A DNA stretch of 13,712 nt, taken from positions 1 through 13,712 of the forward strand of contig SCVQ01000125.1 in assembly GCA_004296865.1 (NCBI GenBank). The letters are read 5' to 3'. The stretch is from Nitrospirota bacterium (GTDB taxonomy: Bacteria; Nitrospirota; Nitrospiria; Nitrospirales; Nitrospiraceae). The notes below the pieces were generated by a model, which worked only from the letters and a program-made list of their open reading frames with translations, had not been told where the DNA came from and ran no database searches. A program made the position numbers and the translations under genes. Positions 1 through 6,877 of the stretch are shown here, in pieces; within the stretch, counting starts at the first letter, position 1; each line of letters starts with the position of its first letter.

Positions 1-1
1 G

Positions 2-673
2 ATCTCCGTCAATCCCATGAATGTCATGGGCGGGACCAAACTGCTGGCGGAAAAAATGTTCACGAGCGCCCACCATTACGCGGGCGTGAGTCAGACCAAA
101 TTCGCCTGTGTCCGGTTCGGCAACGTCATCGGCTCGCGGGGGTCCGTCATCCCGGCCTGGATCGACCAGATCGCCAAGAGTCAGCCCGTCACGCTGACCG
201 ATCCGGACATGACGCGCTTTTTCCTGTCGATTCCGCAGGCGGTGAGCCTGGTCTTCAAGGCGATGCGCCGAATGGTCGGCGGCGAGATTTTCATCCTCAA
301 GATGCCCGTACTCCGCATGGGCGACCTAGCCGAAGCCGTGATCGAACGCTTCGCCCAGGAACATGGCCATGACCAGGCGGCGGTGGAGCGCAAGGTCGTC
401 GGCGTCCGCGCCGGCGAAAAACTGTACGAGCTCTTGATGTCCGAGGACGAGGCCACGATCGCGCTGGAGGTGGACGATATGTTCATCATTCCCCCGCATA
501 TCGAGATTCCGAACCGAGGCGTGATGCGACGGAGCTACGAGGGCGCCAAGCCGGCGCCCAAGACGGGCTATGACTCGCGGCGCGGACTGCCCCTCGGCAA
601 ACGGGCCATTCAGGACATGTTGCAGGAAACCTTCCCGGTGCCCCATCGCACACCCGTGCTGGCCCTCGTCTGA
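2..673 (+). CDS. UDP-GlcNAc 4,6-dehydratase-family sugar nucleotide enzyme (CapD/WbpM/PseB type), 5' truncated
   Basis: The reading frame is open from base 2, so the N-terminal Rossmann part and the promoter lie outside the window; 223 codons are visible. The visible part shows SDR-dehydratase signatures: NPMNVMGGTK, RFGNVIGSRGSVIP, LTDPDMTRFFLSIPQAV, GEIFILKMPV and GVRAGEKLYELLMSEDEA. Enzymes of this family bind NAD(P) and convert UDP-GlcNAc to a 4-keto-6-deoxy sugar, the first step toward pseudaminic or legionaminic acids or rare surface sugars. The usual catalytic Tyr of YxxxK is Met (bases 26-28), with the Lys kept (38-40). This is the arrangement known for WbpM-like members, whose triad is Ser-Met-Lys, and unlike typical PseB. 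The next gene, a Maf homologue 20 nt downstream, points to flagellin glycosylation, but a role in surface polysaccharide cannot be excluded. The family call is firm; the exact product stereochemistry is not. Confidence 0.85.
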   Translation: MSVNPMNVMGGTKLLAEKMFTSAHHYAGVSQTKFACVRFGNVIGSRGSVIPAWIDQIAKSQPVTLTDPDMTRFFLSIPQAVSLVFKAMRRMVGGEIFILKMPVLRMGDLAEAVIERFAQEHGHDQAAVERKVVGVRAGEKLYELLMSEDEATIALEVDDMFIIPPHIEIPNRGVMRRSYEGAKPAPKTGYDSRRGLPLGKRAIQDMLQETFPVPHRTPVLALV

Positions 674-693
674 CGGGCAAGAAAGGATCTACG

Positions 694-3342
694 ATGAGTT
701 TCTTCGAACAGAATCTGGCGATCATGGAGAAGCGGGACCCCGAGTTGGCCGCGCTCATGCGCAGCGACCTGGACTGTAGCCAGATCGAGGTGCTCCCCTC
801 CCATCAGCCGGATGTCCCGACCGCGCGGGTGACACTTCCGTCCGGCGAGAAAGTGCTGCTGCACAACATGGAGGACCCCATCGGCAGCGCTCAGCGCTCG
901 GCTGAAAAACAGGAAATGAAGGCCGGAAACGCCTCGGTCCTGCTTGGGTTCGGATTAGGATATTTGGCCCTGGAATTGGCCAGGAAGTCCACAAAGAAAC
1001 ACCTGATCATTATTTGCGAAGTAGATCCGGCCGTTCTCAAAACGGCACTGCGGCAGGTGGATCTGTCCGCGGTCCTCGACTCTGACTACATCAAAGTCCT
1101 GGTCGGCTCGGACATTCCGCTTCAGGAGTGGATTCACAAGCTCTCGACCCAATGCATGACCGCCCAAGTGGATGTCATCTTGTACGGGCCGTCGTCCCAG
1201 TTACATCCGGAGAAGTACGAACGACTCAAGGAGATCGCGCAAAACGAGCACCGCGCACTCATCCTCAACAGAAACACGGTGCTCAAGGCCGGACGATTGA
1301 TGATGGACAGCATCCTGCTGAACTTTCCGGAGGTGCTGCAGTCGGCCGGGGTCAAGCGTTTGGAGAACCTTTTTAAAGGACGGCCGGCGATTCTTGTCGC
1401 CGCCGGCCCTTCCTTGGAGAAAAATGTCCACTTGCTTCGTGAATTGGACGGGCGCGCCGTCATCATCTCAGTGGACACAGCCCTGCGTCTGCTGTTACCC
1501 CTCGGGATCAAGCCCGACATCGTCACGACCATCGACTTCAACAAAATAAACTTCGAGAAATTCAAAAACGTCCCCATTGATCAGGATATTTCGCTTGTGT
1601 ACCACCCCGGAGGCTATTACGAAAGCATCCGCGCCTTTCAGGGGCCAAAGTTCACCTCCTCGTGGGTGCCGAACCGTGTTCCCAACTGGCTGATGCAGTA
1701 TGTGGATAACAAAGGAAGTGTGCCGAGCGGTACTACGGTGGCCCATCTGTCTTTCTTTCTGGCCCGGCATATGGGGTGCGACCCCCTTGTTTTCATCGGG
1801 CAGGACCTGGCGTTTCCCCGGAAGCAAGTGCATGCCGGCGATCTGTCGCTGTGGCATATCGATATGTCCGAAATGGAGATGATCGAGGACATTTTCGGCG
1901 AACCGGTCGGCACGATGACCTCGTTCAAACACGCCATCTACCATTTTGAAAAAGCCTTCAAAGACACCCAGGCCACGATCATCGACGCCACCGAGGCCGG
2001 AGCCAAGAAGCAAGGGGCGCACCCGATGCGCCTGCGCGAAGTGATCGAGGAATACTGCAACCTCCCGTCGATGGACATTAAGGGAGCACTGCGGCGCGCC
2101 AGCGAGGAGCCCGAGGCCGTGCGAATGGACGAGCTGCTGCGGGACATGGAATTTATCAGTGCGGAACTGGGGCTGGTCAAAAAAGAGTGCGGGGAAATCC
2201 TAGGCGTGGCGCGCAAGCTGAAAAAAAAGATCGACAAGGGCGAGATGGACGACGATCAGTTCGTCAAGCTGTCGGTCCTCGCCGAAAAATTGACCCAGGC
2301 GATGGACAGTCACGGGCGCGCGCTGCACCTGATGGGTGAACAGAACTATGCGCTGGAGTTGTACATGGTGCAGCACATGGTAGCGACGATCGATGAGATT
2401 GAGGATATCGATCAGAAGATCACAAGGCAGGTGGAGCGGGCAGCCGTCTATTATCCAAGCGTGTCCAAAGCCGCCGATATTTTCAAAAAGCCGCTGGAGC
2501 ACCTCATTCACCGGCTGAAGCGTGCACAGGAATTGAAGGCTCTGCCGCTTCTGGCTGACGCGACGGCGGATGATTGGTATCAGCGGGCGCTGGCTTACAG
2601 CAAGATTGAAGACAGGCGGGAGGCTCTCCAGTCGGTCGAGGAAGCCTTGACCCGCGATCCTGACCATGTTCCGGCGCTCAAGTTGTTGACCCGTCTGTAC
2701 TTGGATGGGAACCGAACGCGGGAGGCGCTCGATGCACTGGAACGGCTGCAGCGCCTCATGCGGTCGGATCGGAAGCTGGACGGCTTGATGCAGGAAGCCC
2801 AGGCCAAGCACCAGTCCTGGGAAGAACGCACCGCACGTTTGAAGGCTGAATTCGCCGGAAAAATACGAGAGGAATCCCTTGAGGAATCCGGGTGGTTTTA
2901 TTACCGGACGAAAGATTATCAGCGGGCGGTCTCAAAGCTGGAGCAGGCAGTCGAGCAGCAGCCGACCGCCGAGATCTACGCCAAGCTGGGCCATGCACGG
3001 CTTAAACATGGCGATACGGAGGGTGCTGTCGAGGCCTGGGAACAGGCACTGGCCTTGGATCCCAAGCGGGCCGATCTGTTTAAAGAGTTGGGGCTGCTCA
3101 CACTCGACCAGGGGCACAAAGGGCAGGCGGAGCAGTTCTTTCAAGAAGCATTTTTGCTGGAGCCTGACGACGCAGAATCCTGCGAGAAACTGGCGCAGCT
3201 TTATTTGGAGCGTGGCGCCTATGCCGAAGCCGGCATTTGTTACGAAAATGTCATGCGCCTGAACCCGGACCGTAAGGAGTTGCTTCCCCAGATCGTAGCG
3301 ATGTACCGGAAGCAGGTCGAGATGGTCTGCAGCACACAGTAG
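694..3342 (+). CDS. Motility accessory factor Maf (DUF115/MptE-like) with C-terminal TPRs
   Basis: 882 residues. The start at ATG 694 is set by GAAAGGA at 681-687. Maf proteins are thought to transfer nonulosonic acids to Ser/Thr of flagellin in the cytoplasm before export. Seen here: an N-terminal Rossmann-like section with GFGLGY at 85-90 and a CEVDP strand soon after; the core DUF115 domain at about 225-400, with GRPAILVAAGPSLEK at 229-243, SVDTALRLLLPLGIKPD, and the family hallmark GQDLAF at 369-374 followed by KQVH to His380; a charged helical stretch at about 460-620; and then about six TPR units in two groups (about 626-694 and 730-863). The TPR tail makes the protein longer than a minimal Maf and probably serves to bind a client such as flagellin. 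It follows the dehydratase by 20 nt, so the two are probably co-transcribed. Family confidence is high; the identity of the sugar is unknown. Confidence 0.88.
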   Translation: MSFFEQNLAIMEKRDPELAALMRSDLDCSQIEVLPSHQPDVPTARVTLPSGEKVLLHNMEDPIGSAQRSAEKQEMKAGNASVLLGFGLGYLALELARKSTKKHLIIICEVDPAVLKTALRQVDLSAVLDSDYIKVLVGSDIPLQEWIHKLSTQCMTAQVDVILYGPSSQLHPEKYERLKEIAQNEHRALILNRNTVLKAGRLMMDSILLNFPEVLQSAGVKRLENLFKGRPAILVAAGPSLEKNVHLLRELDGRAVIISVDTALRLLLPLGIKPDIVTTIDFNKINFEKFKNVPIDQDISLVYHPGGYYESIRAFQGPKFTSSWVPNRVPNWLMQYVDNKGSVPSGTTVAHLSFFLARHMGCDPLVFIGQDLAFPRKQVHAGDLSLWHIDMSEMEMIEDIFGEPVGTMTSFKHAIYHFEKAFKDTQATIIDATEAGAKKQGAHPMRLREVIEEYCNLPSMDIKGALRRASEEPEAVRMDELLRDMEFISAELGLVKKECGEILGVARKLKKKIDKGEMDDDQFVKLSVLAEKLTQAMDSHGRALHLMGEQNYALELYMVQHMVATIDEIEDIDQKITRQVERAAVYYPSVSKAADIFKKPLEHLIHRLKRAQELKALPLLADATADDWYQRALAYSKIEDRREALQSVEEALTRDPDHVPALKLLTRLYLDGNRTREALDALERLQRLMRSDRKLDGLMQEAQAKHQSWEERTARLKAEFAGKIREESLEESGWFYYRTKDYQRAVSKLEQAVEQQPTAEIYAKLGHARLKHGDTEGAVEAWEQALALDPKRADLFKELGLLTLDQGHKGQAEQFFQEAFLLEPDDAESCEKLAQLYLERGAYAEAGICYENVMRLNPDRKELLPQIVAMYRKQVEMVCSTQ

Positions 3343-3370
3343 GCGTAAGGTGTGAAACGTGAGGCGTAAA
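3343..3370. repeat. Degenerate heptamer array, four units
   Basis: Four contiguous 7-nt units, GCGTAAG, GTGTGAA, ACGTGAG and GCGTAAA, start one base after the Maf stop codon and end just before the ribosome site AAGGAG (3372-3377) of the next gene. They are the reverse complement type of the CTCACGC units inside that gene. Bases 3359-3369 (GTGAGGCGTAA) are a perfect 11-nt complement of 3469-3479, so the transcript could fold a hairpin that encloses the ribosome site and start codon at 3384. Confidence 0.75.
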
Positions 3371-3383
3371 CAAGGAGTGCACA

Positions 3384-4571
3384 GTGATCAGTCTTCAGTC
3401 ATTCGTTCCAGAAAACGAAAACCGAACACCGGCAACAGTCGCCCCCCCCGAGCCTGACGACTTGCCTCTTACGCCTCACGCCTCACGCCTGACGGTCCTC
3501 GACAAATTCGTCGTGCATCAGGGCGGGGAGGCAGCGCTCTTCCCAGGGCTCACCCGGGCCGGAAACGGCGATCTCCTCGTCAGTTTTTGCACGCAGTTCG
3601 ATTGCCTACCCGGCGGCGAGGCCTACGTGCTGCGTTCGACGGACGAAGGCCGGACGTGGGACACCCCCGTTCTAATGGTACGTTCCAAGAAACCGGACGG
3701 CTGCATCAACTTGTCGGTTGGTCTGAGCACGCTCAGGAACGGCACGCTCCTCTATCCCTGCTGCGACGCCAAGCTAACACGCAAGTGGGATCAGCACGAA
3801 GCGGACTTATTCATTCTACAATCCCGAGATCATGGTATCACCTGGTCCGACCCGATGCCGATTGTCACCGACGTGTGCGAGCCCTTTGCCTACGGCAAGA
3901 TCATCGAACTCTCGAACGGGGACCTGCTCTGCCCGATCTGGGGCAAGCGGGTGCCTGATGAAGCCTGGCGGAGCGGATTGATCCGGTCTCGGGACGGAGG
4001 CCGGACCTGGGGAGAACATGTCACCATCGGCTATGATCCCGATCCGGTGATTCCTCCGTCTGATGCCTCACGCCTGACTTCTGACGAGACTGTGCACTGT
4101 GCCGGCTTCAACGAAGCGACCCTTGTAGAACTTCAGGACGGCCGGGTTCTTGCCGTCCTGCGCCAGCAGGGGGTCGAAGGACGCAAGCGGGACTTATACC
4201 GCTCGATCTCATCCGACGGAGGGAGAACCTGGTCGGTGCCGCAAGCCATGCCGCTCTGGGGCACGTCTCCATCGTTGCACCTGGGGCCATCCGGAGAAGT
4301 GATTCTGGGCTATCGCAATCACCTCGGTAACCCGCAAAGTCTGAACGAGCCGGGCGTCGGGATCAGCGTCAGCGATGACGGAGGGCTGACCTGGTCCCGA
4401 CACCAGCTCTTGGAAGACCCGCTGGGGCACCGGTACAGCCATGAGTTCGAGGCCGGCTATCCAGCTTTTCTCAATCTGGAGAAAGGGCGGGTCTTGGTTC
4501 TATTCTACAGTTACGATTCTACGCTGTCTGCCGAACGATACCTTGCCGCCAACATCCTCGCGTTGAGCTAG
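3384..4571 (+). CDS. Sialidase-like six-bladed beta-propeller protein (BNR_2 type, five Asp boxes), cytoplasmic
   Basis: 395 residues from GTG 3384, with AAGGAG at 3372-3377. Five Asp boxes (SxDxGxTW) end at W92, W154, W209, W283 and W337. Other sialidase-superfamily features are FNEATLVEL (242-250), SPSLHLGPSGEVILGYR and EAGYPAFLNLEKGRVLVLFY. GH33 sialidases hydrolyse terminal sialic acids, but the FRIP motif that carries the first catalytic Arg appears here as ALFPGL (51-56), so classical sialidase activity is doubtful. No signal peptide or membrane segment is visible, so it should act in the cytoplasm. Its position between Maf and the flagellin promoter suggests a role in making, trimming or binding the flagellin sugar. 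Residues 20-38 are encoded by a C8 tract and a heptamer array, and HASRLT (32-37) recurs as DASRLT (227-232) from a second array. The N-terminal 40 residues look non-conserved. The fold is confident; the reaction is unknown. Confidence 0.8.
   Translation: MISLQSFVPENENRTPATVAPPEPDDLPLTPHASRLTVLDKFVVHQGGEAALFPGLTRAGNGDLLVSFCTQFDCLPGGEAYVLRSTDEGRTWDTPVLMVRSKKPDGCINLSVGLSTLRNGTLLYPCCDAKLTRKWDQHEADLFILQSRDHGITWSDPMPIVTDVCEPFAYGKIIELSNGDLLCPIWGKRVPDEAWRSGLIRSRDGGRTWGEHVTIGYDPDPVIPPSDASRLTSDETVHCAGFNEATLVELQDGRVLAVLRQQGVEGRKRDLYRSISSDGGRTWSVPQAMPLWGTSPSLHLGPSGEVILGYRNHLGNPQSLNEPGVGISVSDDGGLTWSRHQLLEDPLGHRYSHEFEAGYPAFLNLEKGRVLVLFYSYDSTLSAERYLAANILALS
3442..3449. repeat. C8 homopolymer near the 5' end of the sialidase-like gene
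   Basis: Eight consecutive C residues encode part of Ala-Pro-Pro at residues 20-22. Mononucleotide tracts of this length near the start of glycosylation-locus genes are known sites of slipped-strand phase variation, for example in Campylobacter and Helicobacter. A one-base change would truncate the propeller. Whether it varies here is not known. Confidence 0.6.
3454..3495. repeat. Degenerate heptamer array, six units, inside coding sequence
   Basis: Six phased units: CTGACGA, CTTGCCT, CTTACGC, CTCACGC, CTCACGC and CTGACGG. The array is 42 nt, a multiple of three, so it keeps frame. It encodes about residues 24-37 of the sialidase-like protein, just ahead of the first propeller strand. It is inverted relative to the array at 3343-3370. 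Confidence 0.75.
4060..4087. repeat. Degenerate heptamer array, four units, inside coding sequence
   Basis: Phased units CTGATGC, CTCACGC, CTGACTT and CTGACGA lie in the same orientation as the array at 3454-3495. They encode the loop DASRLTSDE (227-235), between the third Asp box and the FNEATLVEL strand. The same family of units therefore occurs at least three times within 750 bp, and I saw none in the rest of the window. Confidence 0.65.
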
Positions 4572-4607
4572 CATCCACTCAGTGAATGGTCGTTTGCGTC
4601 CAGCAAT

Positions 4608-4722
4608 GGACAGCAACGAACGCCAGTCGCCATACCTCGATTCATCTTTAGAGTCCTTCTCAAGTCCTCCGGATCGGCTGCCGATAACCATGCCTGACAG
4701 GACATTCCGGGACAGCAACGAA
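4608..4722. repeat. 13-bp direct repeat pair flanking the flagellin promoter
   Basis: GGACAGCAACGAA occurs at 4608-4620 and exactly again at 4710-4722, 102 bp apart. The first copy is about 40 bp upstream of the sigma-28 -35 element and the second about 16 bp after the predicted transcription start. A related octamer, CAGCAATG, precedes the first copy at 4601-4608. The pair could be operator half-sites for a looping regulator or a duplication remnant. Confidence 0.55.
4660..4687 (+). promoter_or_regulatory. Sigma-28 (FliA) promoter of flagellin
   Basis: A perfect FliA -10 box, GCCGATAA, lies at 4680-4687. A -35 element TCAAGTCC lies at 4660-4667, matching 5 of 8 positions of TAAAGTTT, with a 12-nt spacer. 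Transcription should start near 4694 and run into fliC after a leader of about 164 nt. This is the class of promoter normally used for late flagellar genes, and it sits in the only sizeable gap ahead of flagellin (4572-4857). Confidence 0.85.
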
Positions 4723-4857
4723 AGGAGGTGCGCAGTCTTTGCCCCCCGGACGTCCAGCGGAAGATTGGGCAATCACAGTGCATCACAATGAGGGCCGCGG
4801 CAAGGACGCCGTGGCCGAATTAGGACCGGCAGCTAATCATTCAAGGAGGATTCCACG
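4694..4857 (+). promoter_or_regulatory. GGA-rich 5' leader of the flagellin mRNA
   Basis: From the predicted start to the fliC ATG the leader holds nine GGA triplets (4700, 4710, 4724, 4748, 4759, 4804, 4823, 4845 and 4848). About three are expected by composition. The last two are inside the fliC Shine-Dalgarno AAGGAGGA (4843-4850). GGA in loops is the core of CsrA sites, and CsrA represses flagellin translation in Bacillus by covering its ribosome site. A second good ribosome-site-like sequence, AAAGGAGGTG, lies at 4721-4730 with no convincing gene after it. A CsrA/FliW-type control is inferred. Confidence 0.5.
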
Positions 4858-6819
4858 ATGGCACTCACAGTCAATACCAACCTCGCAAGTTTGAATGCAC
4901 AGCGTAACTTGGGCCTCAACAACTCCGCGCTGGCCAAGTCATTGGAGCGATTGTCGTCAGGTCTCCGGGTGAACCGGGCCGCCGATGACGCGGCCGGTCT
5001 TTCGATCGCCAACAAATTGAACTTTCAGGCGCGGGGCTTGAACCAGGCGGTCCGGAACGTCGGCGATGCGACCTCGCTGGTGCAGACGGCGGAAGGCGCC
5101 TTCGGCGTGGCGACCAACATCCTTGGTCGGTTGCGCGAATTGGCGGTGCAGGCCGCCAGCGATACCAATACCTCCTCCGACCGAACCGCGTTACAGGCGG
5201 AAGGATCGCTGCTTGTCGCGGAACTGGATCGGATGGCCAAAACGACTCAGTTCAACGGCGCGACGCTGGTGGATGGGTCTTTCACGACGGCGAAAATTCA
5301 GGTGGGCGCGAACGCAGACCAGACGATCTCCTTCTCGCTGGGCGACCTTCGGTCGTCACAGCTCGGGAAGTTCGCGGCCTTCTCGGTCGCTATTGCCAGC
5401 GGGATCGGCTCAACCGGCGCGGCCGGGCAGAGCGGGTTCGCCAACATTACGGCCGGCCAATTCACGCTCAACGGGCAGTTGACCGGGGCCACGACCACGA
5501 CCGACGACCAGGTGTCGGTGCTGGAACTGCAGTATAAGGCAGCCGGCGTCGGCGCCACCTCGATCGCCTTGGGCAGCGGCCTGACCTCGGCGGGGGCGGG
5601 TCTTTCGGAAGCGGCCATGTCCTTCTCGGCCGCCTCGGCGAGCACGTCGAATATCGCCTACGAATTGGCGGCCGGAACTGGCGCCCTGTACATCAACGGC
5701 ACGGCCATCACCAGCCTCGCGAACGGCTGCGGCACGTCGATGATTTCTGTGGGCGTGACCGGCTCTGTCATCAACCTGTACAGCACGAACAGCGCGTTCG
5801 TATCGGCACTTGTGCAGAAGGTCAACGCAGCCGGAATCACGAACGTGACCGCCCGGATCAACAACGACGGATCCACCTATGTCTTGGTCGCCGCCAAGGG
5901 GACTGACATCAGGCTGGCCTACAGCGGCGCCGCAGGTGTGTCGGTGGGTTCCATGTTGAGCAACTTCGGGCTGGCGAGCCAGGTCGTCGGATCCGGGAAC
6001 GCTTCGAGCGAAATCAGCACGTACAATGGCCAGTCCAGCGCCATTGCAAAGGCAGCGGCCATCAACAGCGTGCAGAGCAAGTCCGGAGTGACCGCGACGG
6101 CCCTGGCGAACAACTACTCGCAGGCCGCGGCGGTGGGCGCGGGCGGGCTCTCGACGAACGACCTGATCATCAACAACGTGGCGATCACCGCCACATCCGG
6201 AATCACGGCCAGCGACGGCAACGGGGCGCTGCGCGCGGCGATCAACGCCAAGACTTCCCAAACGGGGGTCACCGCCAGCGTGAACTCCAGCGGCTACCTG
6301 GTGCTGACGGCCACAGACGGCCGGAACATCTCGGTATACAGCGCCAGCGCGAATGCCAATACCATCACTGGCGTCGCGGTCGGCGTCAACGAGTACCGTT
6401 CGTCGGTCCAGTTCAAGTCCCAAAGCGACGTGACTTTCGGCGGAACCACGACCAACATCGGCTCGGCGAGCACCACCACGCCGTACGCAGCCGATCTGAC
6501 GAACTCGGTGAGTCTGATTGACCTGACCACGCAGAACGGCGCGAACACCGCCATCACCTCAATTGATGCGGCGCTGACCCAGCTCAACAAGGCCCGCGGC
6601 GACGTCGGCGCCTTGCAGAACCGGGTGGAACTGACGGGTCAATTCTTGCAGACGTCGGCGGAAAACCAGACGGCAGCCGAATCCCGCATTCGGGACGCCG
6701 ACTTCGCCTTTGAGACGGCGAAGTATACGCGGAACCAGGTCATGGTCCAGGCTGGCACGGCCATCCTGGCTCAGGCCAACTCCTCGACGCAGATCGCACT
6801 GCAGCTCTTGCAGCGGTAA
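4858..6819 (+). CDS. fliC: Flagellin, large, with extended central domain
   Basis: 653 residues, ATG 4858 behind AAGGAGGA at 4843-4850. It is the subunit of the flagellar filament, exported through the flagellar type III system with FliS as chaperone. The N-terminal D0/D1 helices (about 1-140) begin MALTVNTNLASLNAQRNLG and include RLSSGLRVNRAADDAAG and LGRLRELAVQ (89-98, a TLR5-type motif). The C-terminal D1/D0 (about 555-653) includes ARGDVGALQNRVE and ends STQIALQLLQR. Between them lie about 400 Ser/Thr/Ala/Gly-rich residues with at least two flagellin_IN-like motifs (ALYINGTAIT from 276, LIINNVAITA from about 435). This region is a likely target of the upstream glycosylation genes. The protein is larger than a typical 280-500-residue flagellin. 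It contains one cysteine, Cys291, in the variable region, which is unusual. The call is certain. Confidence 0.98.
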   Translation: MALTVNTNLASLNAQRNLGLNNSALAKSLERLSSGLRVNRAADDAAGLSIANKLNFQARGLNQAVRNVGDATSLVQTAEGAFGVATNILGRLRELAVQAASDTNTSSDRTALQAEGSLLVAELDRMAKTTQFNGATLVDGSFTTAKIQVGANADQTISFSLGDLRSSQLGKFAAFSVAIASGIGSTGAAGQSGFANITAGQFTLNGQLTGATTTTDDQVSVLELQYKAAGVGATSIALGSGLTSAGAGLSEAAMSFSAASASTSNIAYELAAGTGALYINGTAITSLANGCGTSMISVGVTGSVINLYSTNSAFVSALVQKVNAAGITNVTARINNDGSTYVLVAAKGTDIRLAYSGAAGVSVGSMLSNFGLASQVVGSGNASSEISTYNGQSSAIAKAAAINSVQSKSGVTATALANNYSQAAAVGAGGLSTNDLIINNVAITATSGITASDGNGALRAAINAKTSQTGVTASVNSSGYLVLTATDGRNISVYSASANANTITGVAVGVNEYRSSVQFKSQSDVTFGGTTTNIGSASTTTPYAADLTNSVSLIDLTTQNGANTAITSIDAALTQLNKARGDVGALQNRVELTGQFLQTSAENQTAAESRIRDADFAFETAKYTRNQVMVQAGTAILAQANSSTQIALQLLQR

Positions 6820-6829
6820 GCGACAGGCT

Positions 6830-6857
6830 GGGGGGACGCGGAACTCCGCGTCCCCCC
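6830..6857 (+). terminator. Strong GC hairpin between fliC and flaG, no U-tract
   Basis: A perfect stem of 12-13 bp runs from GGGGGGACGCGG (6830-6841) to its complement ending in six C at 6857, with a loop of 2-4 nt. No T-run follows. It begins 11 nt after the fliC stop and ends 9 nt before the flaG ribosome site. It may partly terminate transcription or protect the fliC 3' end, giving much more fliC than flaG-fliD mRNA. Confidence 0.65.
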
Positions 6858-6877
6858 ACCTGGGATGAGGTGACCCC

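Noticed and set aside
3343..4087. CRISPR array interpretation of the heptamer repeats
   Set aside because: Units are 7 nt, contiguous, degenerate and partly translated, with no spacers or cas genes.
4571..4600. Possible terminator after the propeller gene (CCACTCAGTGAATGG)
   Set aside because: The stem is imperfect and about 6 bp, with no T-run.
4582..4791. 69-codon plus-strand frame in the fliC upstream region
   Set aside because: No ribosome site; it spans the sigma-28 promoter and the direct repeats.
4739..4912. Small frame starting TTG 4739 after AAAGGAGGTG in the flagellin leader
   Set aside because: Ribosome site is too far (10 nt), the start is weak, and the frame runs into fliC with no protein-like pattern. 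A leader peptide cannot be fully excluded.
5410..6423. 337-codon open frame on the minus strand opposite flagellin
   Set aside because: Its residues are the low-complexity Arg/Gly/Asp/Val type produced by reading GC-rich codons backwards; flagellin on the other strand is certain.
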